Assembly: GCA_027923505.1 (NCBI GenBank)
Contig: BROI01000040.1
Span: forward strand, 1 to 64,000
Origin: Mayamaea pseudoterrestris
Taxonomy: Eukaryota; Bacillariophyta; Bacillariophyceae; Sellaphorales; Sellaphoraceae
Reading direction: 5' to 3'
DNA length: 64,000 nucleotides
Shown: positions 11,401 to 20,537 of the stretch, piece by piece
How positions within the stretch are numbered: position 1 is the stretch's first letter
How the letters are laid out: each line of letters starts with the position of its first letter
Notes under the pieces: model-generated
Database searches by the model: none
What the model saw: only the letters and a program-made list of their open reading frames with translations
What the model was told of the DNA's origin: nothing
Made by a program: the position numbers and the translations under genes

Positions 11401-11836
11401 AGGACTATTAGACTCGCCCTTTTTCAACGACGGTTCGAGTAAGAAACAGCGCACCAAGGCAACGGGACGAGAGTCGGAAGAGTCTGTCCCAGACGAAGAA
11501 ATTGACGCGGCGGCGGAGCGCAAGGCAGACCTTGCCGTGTTGAAGGAAGTGGGGTGGATGACTCATACTGACACTGACACTGCGGCTGCACCACCAGTCG
11601 TTGACAAGCCCCACATTGGCTTGCTTCATAACATTGCCACTGCCGCGGACAATCCCTTTTTCGCCGGCGCCGCTCTGGTGGGCGGTCCCTTGGCGGCGCA
11701 GGCGCTTGGAAACAAGCCGAAAAGTGCAAATGAGCGAGTCACAACGACGACAACATCTGGCCGCAGGACGGCGGCGAATCGCCGCGAGCGACCCGCCAAA
11801 CGGGATGGCAAGACGTTTCACTATCGCAAAAAGTAG
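8439..11836 (+). CDS. RRP6: Nuclear exosome 3'-5' exoribonuclease RRP6 / EXOSC10
   Basis: Three exons, 8439..9135, 9256..9750 and 9906..11836 (GTGCGT/ATAG and GTATGT/CACAG introns, phase 1 both), give 1,040 residues. The N-terminal part is a PMC2NT-like helical region. The DEDDy nuclease follows: VLAVDLEAHSHRSYSG (Asp/Glu pair), VFHGADSDIQWLQRDFGLYV (formed exactly across intron 2), and YAIQDTHYLLGIY (Asp and Tyr of motif III). An HRDC domain follows (VLKTLWDWRDRVARETDESL...). The last 350 residues are acidic then basic, as in RRP6 tails that bind exosome or RNA partners. It trims and degrades nuclear RNA with the exosome. Oddity: a 30-residue Asn/Asp-rich run is inserted in frame between nuclease motifs I and II (about 9545-9640). 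Confidence 0.93.
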
Positions 11837-11954
11837 TTTGATCAAAGTTAATGATGAAACTACATGTACATACCGGTACAGTATAGCCCATTTGGAATTA
11901 GTGTACGAGTAGTGCGTCGCATCTTCGGTCAACAAGTCACGCTGCGACAGAGAA

Positions 11955-11962
11955 TGACGTCA
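11955..11962. promoter_or_regulatory. TGACGTCA palindrome (CRE-like bZIP site)
   Basis: A perfect 8-bp cyclic-AMP-response-type palindrome 95 bp before the ThiD-ThiE start codon. Diatom bZIP factors are known to use TGACGT cores in CO2/cAMP-responsive promoters; use here is an inference. Confidence 0.35.
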
Positions 11963-12056
11963 CATTCGATCGTCGCATCCATCACAACATCCGATCCTTT
12001 TGACCATACTTGAGGCAAGATACATTCAGTCCTTCTCTACACAAAAGACGCTTGTG

Positions 12057-13853
12057 ATGCGCATCCTTGTCAATCATCAGTCAATGGTGAAAAAAGCAAC
12101 CAAAATCTGGATGGCGTTACTTCCACTCGTCGTTTCCTCCATGACCATGATGTCTGCATCGTCTGCATCCTCCACAAACGCTCCAAATCAACTTCATCAA
12201 CACCAACAAAATCTACATACACGCCCCATTGTGTATTCCATTGCCGGTTCCGATTCCGGTGGCGGCGCCGGCATTCAAGCCGACTTGCTCACCATGCATT
12301 CCATGCACTGCCACGGCTGTTCTGCGATTACAAGTCTGACGGCGCAGAGCAGCGTCGGCGTGTCGAGCGTGCACGTATTGCCAGCCTCGTTTTTATCGAA
12401 GCAACTAGACACGCTGCTAACAGATTTACCGCCAGTGGCAATCAAGATTGGCATGCTGGGCAGTACAGAATTGGTGCACGTTGTTGCGGACACATTGAAA
12501 TCACTCAAAGACGTTTTTACTGTACTCGACCCCGTCATGGTGTCCACGTCGGGGCATTCGTTAATGGAGCCCAACGTGCAGCAGGCCATGATTGATGACT
12601 TGTTTCCGCTCGCAGATATAGTCACACCCAACCAGTTGGAGGCGACGGCATTGTGTGGGGTGAAACTGTCGTCGTTTGATAATGTGGAACAAGCGGCGCG
12701 CGACATTATTAAAATGGGCGCCAGGAGCGTCCTGATCAAGGGTGGACATGCGGAGGACGACGAGCAGTACGCGCACGACTACTTTTTGGCGTCGTTTGCG
12801 GAGGAATCTTTGGAGGATTCTTCTGAGAAACGCGAGCCACGTTTATGCGACGCGCATAACGGCGTCTGGCTGCGATCACCTCGCTACAAGACTGACAATA
12901 CGCACGGAACTGGCTGCACACTATCGTCCGCCATGGCATCCGCGTATGCACTGGGCGAGCGTGAACGACGAATACAGTCGGTGGAACACCGCCGCGGCGC
13001 GTATAGCAGCATCGACATTGTCGACGCTTGCCTCCTCGCCAAGGCGTACGTTACGGCTGGCATTTTGGCAAGCACGCAACTTGGAAGGGGACCGGGACCC
13101 GTGGCGCACACCAACTTTCCAAACACCCATCAACACTATCCCACCATTGTGCAACATCCATCAGCAGGTGAGTCTCCGCCGTTTCGCAGAATGGTGGCGC
13201 ACAACGCTGATACGAACACAAACAATGATGTGCCACGCCTCGGACGCATACTTCCGATTGTCGACAGCATTGACTGGGTCGAGCGACTGTGCACCATGGG
13301 CGGCGTTACCGACATGCAGCTGCGCATCAAGCATGAAACGTCACATGAAGCAATCTTGAGGACTGTCAAGCAAGCCCAGGAGCTGTGTCAGGCTGCAAAT
13401 GTGCGTTTGTGGATCAATGACCACTGGCAGGCTGCCTTGGAGGCCAAGTGCTACGGCGTTCACTTTGGACAGGAGGATTTGTACAAATGCATGAAAAGTG
13501 GTGGACTAAATGAATTGCGCCAACACAATCTGGCGCTCGGAATATCGACGCATTCCTTTGGCGAGCTGGCCGTGGCGCTGGGCGTAAGGCCGTCGTACGT
13601 TTCGCTCGGACCAATCTTTTGCACCACCAGCAAGCACGTTCAGTTTGATCCGCAGGGACTCGACGTTTTGAAGACGTGGCGCAACTTGATACCGCCGGAT
13701 ATACCACTCGTGGCGATTGGTGGCATCAACGACGCGGAGATTGCGGCGCAAGTCAGACACGCTGGTGCCGATTGCGTCGCCGTGATTGGCGCCATCACGC
13801 AGGCAAATGATGCGGCAGTTGCTGTGGCTGCGTTGAACAAAGCCATGGTATAG
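12057..13853 (+). CDS. TH1: Bifunctional HMP/HMP-P kinase (ThiD) - thiamine-phosphate synthase (ThiE)
   Basis: 598 residues without introns, from the first in-frame ATG (12057). ThiD domain, about 55-350: GSDSGGGAGIQADL nucleotide/HMP loop, IKIGMLGS, LDPVMVSTSGH, and the anion-hole motif NTHGTGCTLSSAMAS near residue 281 with its catalytic Cys. ThiE domain, about 395-598: LWINDHWQAAL, GVHFGQEDL, GISTHSFGE, SLGPIFCTTSKH, VAIGGIN and CVAVIGAI, all expected. The enzyme makes HMP pyrophosphate and couples it to the thiazole phosphate, giving thiamine monophosphate. The ThiD-ThiE order equals plant TH1. The start has a basic then hydrophobic stretch (MVKKATKIWMALLPLVVSS), which looks like a signal peptide and suggests plastid or ER import. 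The targeting is inferred; the enzyme call is firm. Confidence 0.95.
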   Translation: MRILVNHQSMVKKATKIWMALLPLVVSSMTMMSASSASSTNAPNQLHQHQQNLHTRPIVYSIAGSDSGGGAGIQADLLTMHSMHCHGCSAITSLTAQSSVGVSSVHVLPASFLSKQLDTLLTDLPPVAIKIGMLGSTELVHVVADTLKSLKDVFTVLDPVMVSTSGHSLMEPNVQQAMIDDLFPLADIVTPNQLEATALCGVKLSSFDNVEQAARDIIKMGARSVLIKGGHAEDDEQYAHDYFLASFAEESLEDSSEKREPRLCDAHNGVWLRSPRYKTDNTHGTGCTLSSAMASAYALGERERRIQSVEHRRGAYSSIDIVDACLLAKAYVTAGILASTQLGRGPGPVAHTNFPNTHQHYPTIVQHPSAGESPPFRRMVAHNADTNTNNDVPRLGRILPIVDSIDWVERLCTMGGVTDMQLRIKHETSHEAILRTVKQAQELCQAANVRLWINDHWQAALEAKCYGVHFGQEDLYKCMKSGGLNELRQHNLALGISTHSFGELAVALGVRPSYVSLGPIFCTTSKHVQFDPQGLDVLKTWRNLIPPDIPLVAIGGINDAEIAAQVRHAGADCVAVIGAITQANDAAVAVAALNKAMV

Positions 13854-14348
13854 CATGCGGTGCGGTAGATGTACAAATCACTGGAGTGTTGTAGAGCTGT
13901 GAGCATGCGGTAGGCTTTGACGCTAGTGAGTGAGTTCATAGCAAACCTGGTGGAACCTTGCGACAATAAAGCCGCATAGGCTGCAGCGTAGATTGTGAAC
14001 AACGTAAATTATTGAGTTATCATTATTATTATTCTCTGTCTCACTACGAAACTACCGTAGGAGTGTTTTGAAAGTACTACTGTTGTGAGCGATAAATAGA
14101 CGCATGCGTGACGTCACAAAGTGTGACTGACTGTGACACTGTGACACCTTCACACTCACGCATCCATCAATCCTTCACTCGCACGTCGGTTGTCCTTGTC
14201 TCGTCACAAATTGAAAGGACGAGCCAAGCAAGCGTTGCAGTATACTTTATACAATACGTACTCTCGGTACTAGTAATTGCGTTGAAGCTCATTAACAGCA
14301 GCAGCAGAGTCTCTTTCGCTGACGACGACAAGTTTCATTTCATACGCA
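13854..14348. other. Intergenic, promoter of the lipase gene
   Basis: This holds the ThiD-ThiE 3' UTR and the lipase promoter, including the TGACGTCA palindrome at 14109 and several GTGAC repeats next to it (14121-14148). No gene is supported. Confidence 0.45.
14109..14116. promoter_or_regulatory. TGACGTCA palindrome (CRE-like bZIP site)
   Basis: A perfect palindrome 240 bp before the lipase ATG, followed directly by three GTGAC half-site-like copies within 35 bp. Its bZIP role is inferred from the known motif only. Confidence 0.35.
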
Positions 14349-15821
14349 ATGGCAGTTCATGGTCGTTGTCATTTGCGTCCAGCACTCTTCACCATGACGA
14401 ACATGACGTTTCTCACTTGCAGTCTCCTACTGATACTTCCATGTTGCACCGCCATGTCCGTCTTTGACGCGCCCCGTTTCCTGCCGCTGCGCCTTTCGTC
14501 CGTGTCTCTGCCGGGCCCGTACGGGGTGGGAGTTGCCGACTTGTTTCTGCCCATTCATGATAATGATAGTGATACTAAGAGCAGCAGCAGTAATCTTGAG
14601 AATAATTTTGTATTGGACACGAGCGACCTTCCAAATCGCGTCTCGATTCGCCTCCTATATCCCACCACCGACGTGCCCCATGGCAACAAAATGCCCTACT
14701 TGCATCCCCTCCTGGCCAAGGAGTATTTGCGCGAGTCCATGCGCATTAGCGCGCCAAACAAGTGGCTCAAGCGTTGTCGCTGGATCCTCTACTACTTGAA
14801 ACTGATCAAGACGCCGCTGCAAGAACAAGCGAAGCTACTGCGTCATGACAATGACAATACTGCTGCAAGTCAATCAAGTCAATTACTACCCATTGTTTTC
14901 TTTTCGCACGGACTCAGCGTCAGCAGCGCCACGTACACGTACCAAACGGCCAGCTTGGCGTCGCAGGGATTTCTAGTGGTGGTGTTGAATCATGCTGATG
15001 GCAGTGCTCCGGCCATGCTAAAAGATGGGATTAGTAGTGAAGACAGGAATGGCAACAAGAATACACATGACAAACCGCAGTTGCTGTTATACGACCAAGA
15101 GATTGCCAAGCTGCTGCAGACCGATTTTGGTGCGTTCATCCAGCGGCGCCGCGAACAGGCCAGCTACCGGACGCGCGAATTCCTGGCGGCGGTGCATGCG
15201 TTTATGCAACTGAATGAAACGGAGAGTGCAAATGATAATGATACATGTGAAGCGAATGAAGGTGACTCCACCTTGACTAACATGCGCCGCATGCTGCGCC
15301 ACCGCCTCGACGCTGAACGAGTGACATTCATGGGGCACTCGTTTGGCGGTGCCACGGCGTTAATGGCCGCGTCCCTGCAGCCGCACTTGGCGCAACGTGT
15401 CGTTGGTCACGATGCGGGTGTCGAATTAATGACGGACGATCTTAGTCAAGCGCTGCTGGCGGGGCGTCAAAGCGACAACAACAGTGGTAGTGGTAGTAGC
15501 AACGACAAGCCAAAAACTCGTCAAAGCATTCACGATTTGGACATTTTGCTGCTATACTCCAAGGAATGGCAGGACAAGAACTATGGACAATCTCAAAAAC
15601 TGTTGGAGCTATACCAGCAAAATAAACTTGGCCGCACCAACGGCACATCTCACGTTGCCGTTGTTGCGGATTCGCACCACATGGAGTTTTCCGACGTGGC
15701 CATGTTAACGCCAAAGTGGTTGTGTCAAGCGACGGGTCGCTTCGTGGGCAAGCGAAACGCGGTGGAAGCGGCCATGGAGATTGATCGTACGACGACAACG
15801 TGGCTGCAGCAGCAGCAATGA
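14349..15821 (+). CDS. Platelet-activating-factor acetylhydrolase-like secreted lipase
   Basis: 490 residues. A hydrophobic start (about 16-36, MTNMTFLTCSLLLILPCCTA if Met16 is used) predicts secretion or ER entry. The alpha/beta-hydrolase core follows the PAF-AH (LpPLA2) pattern: RLLYPTT near the start, PIVFFSHGLSVSSATYTYQ (oxyanion region), nucleophile elbow MGHSFGGATA with Ser331, Asp355 in VGHDAG, and His444 in SHHMEFSD, which lines up with HQNFAD of the human enzyme. These enzymes cleave short or oxidised sn-2 acyl chains from phospholipids. Ser/Asn/Asp-rich insertions sit at about 70-90, 220-240, 295-310 and 375-390, between conserved blocks. The family call is firm; the natural substrate is unknown. 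Confidence 0.88.
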   Translation: MAVHGRCHLRPALFTMTNMTFLTCSLLLILPCCTAMSVFDAPRFLPLRLSSVSLPGPYGVGVADLFLPIHDNDSDTKSSSSNLENNFVLDTSDLPNRVSIRLLYPTTDVPHGNKMPYLHPLLAKEYLRESMRISAPNKWLKRCRWILYYLKLIKTPLQEQAKLLRHDNDNTAASQSSQLLPIVFFSHGLSVSSATYTYQTASLASQGFLVVVLNHADGSAPAMLKDGISSEDRNGNKNTHDKPQLLLYDQEIAKLLQTDFGAFIQRRREQASYRTREFLAAVHAFMQLNETESANDNDTCEANEGDSTLTNMRRMLRHRLDAERVTFMGHSFGGATALMAASLQPHLAQRVVGHDAGVELMTDDLSQALLAGRQSDNNSGSGSSNDKPKTRQSIHDLDILLLYSKEWQDKNYGQSQKLLELYQQNKLGRTNGTSHVAVVADSHHMEFSDVAMLTPKWLCQATGRFVGKRNAVEAAMEIDRTTTTWLQQQQ

Positions 15822-16049
15822 TGATTGCAGCAATAGTAATAGTAGTTGTTAAGAGGGTATATATTTGTATTGTATCTAAAATAGAAGGTTTTAATTTTGG
15901 CAAAGCGTACAGTATATAACCATTTGTATACTTAGCTTGACTTTGACGGGACAACCATCAAGCTGCCATTGCTGATAAATATGCGAGTGTGATAGCTGCC
16001 ATGTCGCACATGTACCGGTACGATACAATGGCGCGGCAAAAACGAACCG

Positions 16050-17024
16050 ATGATTTCGATCCATCACACAACAACCATGGTCACCATTTCCAAAGCAGCA
16101 GCAGCCAGTGAATCGCCATGCTCTCGTCTACGACGCCTACTCGTCATGGTGGCAACCGTGTCAATGTTGTTTGTTTTGATCATTTTATTCCCCGAGTATT
16201 TTGCCGATGAAAATGAAGCATCGACGGCAACGCTCATTCGACAGCAAAATCAACAGTTACCACTCAATACTACAACTACTAGCGAAGACATCATGGAATC
16301 GAACAACAAGCAAATAGATGAAGTTTCAGTCTCATCATGGCCTTCGTCTCGCTACACTTGCCCCTACATGAAACTCTCCGACCTTGTCGCATCGGAACAA
16401 TTTCCGCAAGCCTCGTCGACGCGCCACATTGTCCATCCACCAGTCGACACGCGCATCAGTTTGGTGTGCTGCGAAACGACGGCCGGACCATGGAGCATAC
16501 TGGTGCATGACTCCTGGGCGCCACGCGGAGCGTCACGATTTTTGAAAATGGTGCGCGCGAGTCACTTTTCCGCGCCAAAGGTGCCACTCATGCGGTGCGT
16601 CTCCAATTTCCTCTGTCAGTTTGGTTTAAACGGCGCTTCCGGTAGGCGCTTTGAAACGACAATTCCAGACGATGTGCAGTGGCTACCGGCTGGACCAAGC
16701 CACCGCGTCAATTCCGCCGGGGTCAAGCGCTACATGCGCGGCTATCTTTCGTACGCTGGCGGTGGCAATCACTCTCGATCGAACCAATTGTTCGTGGCAT
16801 TGGCAGACAATGGCATGCTCGGCGGCGGCAGTCCCTGGGAGGTGCCGTGGGGCGAGCTGGTGGGAACGCATTCCTTTGATACACTCGACGAGTTATACAC
16901 GGGGTACGGCGAACATGGGCCAAGGCAAGGAATGCTGCACGGCGACAACGCCATTCGTACAACGGAAGTGGAGTTTCCAAAGATTAGCTGGATACTTGGT
17001 TGCAAAGTAGTGGATGAAGGGTAA
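16050..17024 (+). CDS. Type II membrane-anchored cyclophilin-like protein, copy B
   Basis: 324 residues from ATG 16050; a second ATG at 16077 has the better context (ACCATGG) and matches the start of copy A. A signal anchor lies at about 33-50 (VMVATVSMLFVLIILFP). The cyclophilin part repeats that of copy A: YTCPYMKLSDL, LVCCETTAGPWSILVHDSWAP, LMRCVSNFLCQFGLNG, GYLSYAGGGNHSRSNQLFVAL, SPWEVPWGELVGTHSF, YTGYGEHGPRQG, ending FPKISWILGCKVVDEG. The Arg aligned with CypA R55 and the Gln-x-Phe of the substrate pocket are kept. A luminal or periplastid folding role is inferred. The two copies lie 13 kb apart on opposite strands and share the membrane anchor, so duplication came after anchoring. Confidence 0.75.
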   Translation: MISIHHTTTMVTISKAAAASESPCSRLRRLLVMVATVSMLFVLIILFPEYFADENEASTATLIRQQNQQLPLNTTTTSEDIMESNNKQIDEVSVSSWPSSRYTCPYMKLSDLVASEQFPQASSTRHIVHPPVDTRISLVCCETTAGPWSILVHDSWAPRGASRFLKMVRASHFSAPKVPLMRCVSNFLCQFGLNGASGRRFETTIPDDVQWLPAGPSHRVNSAGVKRYMRGYLSYAGGGNHSRSNQLFVALADNGMLGGGSPWEVPWGELVGTHSFDTLDELYTGYGEHGPRQGMLHGDNAIRTTEVEFPKISWILGCKVVDEG

Positions 17025-17275
17025 CAAGGTGTATTGGCTCGTTTGCGAACATAAAATCTTCTTGACAGGGGCATGGTAAAGGTAGCGTTTGTTGTATAGA
17101 GTAGTTTTGTCTCGACGCATGAAATGTATATAAAGTGTTTACTTGTTTGTACTGCCGGTAGTTTAAATAAGGTTCGCCGACTCTTGTTCATTGGTATGAC
17201 GACTACATGCTTCTCCTAGTTGTGCGCCTGCATTCCCAAGACCCGCCTGAGTAAGACCGTCAATTGCCATTCCAG

Positions 17276-18240
17276 CTACCTTTCATCAGTTTCCTTCTGG
17301 TCGAGCGCATCCTCGGCAGGTGATTGGTCAGGTGATTGGTTACCCGACGCAGACACTTCGTCGGCGAATGCAACGGTCAGTAAGTCATCTTGCGCCAGTT
17401 TCTTTCGTGTAAGAGCAGATGCGCCGTCGGCTCCTGGTTCAAGTGTCCATTGCTCGCCGCGTCGTCTTGCCCATTTGAGTCAGCACTTCATATGTTCAAC
17501 AATGGATCGACGCATCACCTGCTCCTGGCCCGTTCTTAAGTCGTGCCGTGGCGCCTGCGTCGGTTCGGGTTCCACTGGCATGCCGAGAGGGCATGACGTG
17601 TCCATGATAGCCACGCGACGACTCTGCATTTCAAAATTTGCTTTCCTCCTGATAATATTCCAGCAACAAGGTAGTCGGTGCATCGGTTGTTCGTTACTTG
17701 ATCCAGCACATCTGTCCGCGTCTGGTCAAGTATGCCTCCGAGATCTCACGCACATGCTGCACCTGCTGCATGCATGACATTTAACAGCAATGCAATTGTC
17801 GCTTGGTGACTGTAACGAAACACTCGCGCGCCACCTGTCCGTGGATTGCCGCCGCGTCTTGAAACCGACTGCACCGGCTCGTGAATGGTAGACAGTCGCG
17901 AGAAAAGGTGGCTGCAGCAAGTGTCCATGTGATCCATTGACTGCAGCTTGATTTGCCGTCGGGAAAAACGAGTGATAATATTCCGGAATAAGGCTCGTCG
18001 AATGGCGGTTTGCACCGCTGCATCTGCTGTGCTCACGCTGAAGTAAGCATGGCCAAGGCTTGAGCTGCTGGACGAGCCATGCGGCAAATCCGAGTCAATG
18101 CAAATGGGCAAGTTGAGAAGGACTTGGAGCTATTAGCGAGGACAAGACAAGACGACTGACAATTTAAAAAGTTGCAGACCAAGACGACTCGTTGCTCGTG
18201 TGCCTGAAGCAGCTCCAAAATAGCAGATGGTACTATTAGT
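17276..18240 (-). CDS. Unresolved multi-exon gene, unknown function
   Basis: Open stretches in changing minus-strand frames look coding and can be linked by ~50-bp introns, but I could not fix a full model. Pieces: ELLQAHEQRVVLVCNF (about 18213-18160); SLGHAYFSVSTADAAVQTAI through SVSRRGGNPRTGG (about 18110-17830); VQHVREISEAYLTRRGQMCW (about 17758-17698); RKANFEMQSRRVAIMDTSCP on to RRSIVEHMKC (about 17650-17484). The last piece meets TGA and then stays open in the same frame for 66 acidic codons (LKWARRRGEQWTLEPGADGA...) to TAG at 17276. The TGA sits in a CTGAC branch-point-like context with an AG 13 bases on, so it may lie in an intron. No family is recognised. It could equally be a decaying gene. 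Confidence 0.3.
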
Positions 18241-18988
18241 TTTCCAATTCACTGCAAACATCAACATGATAACACACAGGTGCATTGCTCTCTCACGCCT
18301 TTCAACAAATCCAAGCTTTTTCCTGCCCACGCGCATCAGACTTTGCAGCCAGCATTTGTGAATCACGAATTGGCGACAGCCTTCATCAATCCCTGTGAGC
18401 CACACCACGAGAATACAAGACAATCCATATACAGGGTTACCCATAAATATATACTATCTTGCATTCCGTGGGCTGATTCCCAGAGACTTTGGCTTCTTTC
18501 GCACAAATCACTGCCCCGGCTGCGCAACTGTCATCATGTGCGCATCGCATCCGACAACGAATCACTCACGATCAAATAATGCTTCACATGTTCACATGCG
18601 CACTTACTGACTGGCATCAACACGAACCGATTACTATGGCGCAAAGATTGTTTGAAAGAAAAAACATCCGTCGATGGAGCGATGGATTTGGTGCGTTGGT
18701 TGCGACATCCAGCGGCAATGAAAATTTGATGAGTCATTTTGAGGCATAATGAGTCATTTTGACGTTCTGCAAGTCATGCACGACTCATTCGCGATTCCAC
18801 ATTCCATCTTCGTTCGAATTCCTTCCGACGCGCGCCACCATGGGGATTCCCATGCCGCGCTTCGCAACACGTCGTCTTTCTTAGAAACGGCAACGAACGA
18901 AGCAACCTTGGAGAGTGGTCAGAGTCTGTGCATTGCATGCGTTTGACTGCTTTCGTGTTGCTAACAAACCAAAATTATCAGCATAAGC
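18241..18988. other. Intergenic upstream of the Mpv17-like gene
   Basis: About 750 bp. Contains the paired TGAGTCAT sites. The minus-strand frame 18133-18444 (QSLMRVGRKKLGFVERRERA) could be a 5' exon of the unresolved gene to the left, but nothing confirms it. Confidence 0.35.
18730..18757. promoter_or_regulatory. Tandem TGAGTCAT (GCN4/AP-1-type) sites
   Basis: ATGAGTCATTTTGA occurs twice, with TGAGTCAT at 18730-18737 and 18750-18757, exactly 20 bp (about two helical turns) apart. They lie 230 bp before the Mpv17-like start. Binding by a bZIP factor is inferred from the motif. Confidence 0.3.
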
Positions 18989-19879
18989 ATGATGCTTGCC
19001 GCTCAATCTCGCGTCGTCTTGTCGCGGCAGAAACCGCTGCTTCCAAAATCCGTCGCTCCAGCGACGCGCAGTAGTCCAAATCGCCGAAGCTTCTCATCAT
19101 CCAGTAGTAACAATAACAATTTCTACTCGAGCTACTACGACTCCTTTACGTCATGGTACGCTGGCATGCTGCACGAGCAACCAATCTTGACAAAGGCTGT
19201 GACGAGTGGCATTATCGCCGGCGCGGGCGACTGGATCTGTCAGTACTCGGTTCATCGACGTCACATCAAACAAAGCAAGCAGCCGCGTACATTGGAGAGT
19301 GGCTGGCAAAAGACAAAGGAAGTGGCGCAGGACACCAAGGACGTTGCCAATGAACTCATGCGCGGCAACAAGCCGGAAACGGGGTGGTGGGACGCGGCCC
19401 GGACGGGTCGCTTCGTCTTCTTGGGATCCGTGTTCGTCGGACCCGTCATTCACTACTGGTACGGTTTCCTGGCGACGCAGTTTCCGTCGACGGCACTCAA
19501 GAGTGTGGCGCAGCGCGTGGCGGTGGATCAGTTCCTCTTTGCGCCAGTGTACTTGCCCGTCTGGTTGACGGCGCTGTGGACGTTGGAAGGTGATAATGGC
19601 AACAATGTGAATAATGCGCTGCATGGCAAGGATCCACGCGATGTCAACAGCAAACTGGGCGATCGCTTGTTGGCCGTGACTCCCAACTTGCTGCTGGCGA
19701 ATTGGCTCTACTGGATTCCGGCGCAGTTTTGCAACTTCACCTACATGCCACTGCCCTACCAAGTCTTGTTTTCGAATGTGGCCGCCTTGCTTTGGACCGC
19801 TTACTTGAGCTTTTCGGCGAATGATGATGTTTTGAAGACAAAGAGGGACCAGGAGTTGGTCGAGCTGCCAGTGGTGTAA
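18989..19879 (+). CDS. Mpv17/PMP22 family membrane protein
   Basis: 296 residues, no intron, starting MMLAAQ. A Ser/Arg-rich first 50 residues looks like an organelle presequence. The Mpv17 core follows: SWYAGMLHEQPILTKAVTSG and GAGDWICQY at the first span, WDAARTGRFVFLGSVFVGPV, then WYGFL, AQRVAVDQFLFAPVYLP, and the C-terminal block LLLANWLYWIPAQFCNFTYM followed by YQVLFSNVAALLWTAYLS, diagnostic of the family. Four membrane spans are expected. Mpv17 and Sym1 act in inner mitochondrial or peroxisomal membranes, probably as channels in metabolite or stress balance. A charged 50-residue insertion (about 85-125) separates span 1 from span 2. Confidence 0.93.
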   Translation: MMLAAQSRVVLSRQKPLLPKSVAPATRSSPNRRSFSSSSSNNNNFYSSYYDSFTSWYAGMLHEQPILTKAVTSGIIAGAGDWICQYSVHRRHIKQSKQPRTLESGWQKTKEVAQDTKDVANELMRGNKPETGWWDAARTGRFVFLGSVFVGPVIHYWYGFLATQFPSTALKSVAQRVAVDQFLFAPVYLPVWLTALWTLEGDNGNNVNNALHGKDPRDVNSKLGDRLLAVTPNLLLANWLYWIPAQFCNFTYMPLPYQVLFSNVAALLWTAYLSFSANDDVLKTKRDQELVELPVV

Positions 19880-20537
19880 GGCTGGGAATATGATGGGATG
19901 GAGACGAGATGCGAAATTGGGAGTGATGAAATCACGGATGCGACGAGAGTAGTACATGAGATTGAGTAGTTACATGATGCATGTTAGTGTTAATTAAAAT
20001 ACATATTGCATAGTATTAGTTGATAGGTAGCTGATGATCTACCTCGACCTAGCATTCAGTGCCAACCATTTGCATGTGCCTGCGAGCCCTAGAGTATCAC
20101 TTTTTGTTGAATCGGCGTATCGTTATCGTTGAACCCCGTATCATTATTGTTGAATCCTAGTGTGTGCAGAGATTAAAGGAATTCCAAACAGATTCCCACG
20201 TGCCGAATTGGCCAATTTTGGGCGCCGCGTTGATACGCCATGGTCGCGCTTGCAAACTTGCGTGAGAAACAATAACGCGTTTATAACCGTCGCACGAAGT
20301 TTCGTTAGTATCTGGTAGAGTGTACTCGTACAACAATCGCCATACTGCTTGAACGCTTCCGCATGCCGCATGACGTCAGGCAACCACGGCGAGCGTTTCC
20401 AAGATTGGCTGGCTTCCGTTCCGGGACGCCGTCTCCGCGCGCAAGGCGCGACGATAATAGGCTCACAAAAAGTCGTTTCATCAACATAAAAAAGTTGCAT
20501 CAAGACAATATCCAACTCAAAATAAACACCATTTACC
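19880..20537. other. Intergenic, promoter of the Ser-rich protein
   Basis: 660 bp between two plus-strand genes. It holds the TGACGTCA palindrome at 20371-20378. The minus frame at 20144-20539 has no recognised features. Confidence 0.4.
20371..20378. promoter_or_regulatory. TGACGTCA palindrome (CRE-like bZIP site)
   Basis: A third perfect intergenic copy, 160 bp before the next plus-strand ATG (20538). Confidence 0.35.

Noticed and set aside
13165-13192. GTGAGT...CAG in the ThiD-ThiE linker as an intron
   Set aside because: It would be only about 25 bp and the linker reads through in frame.
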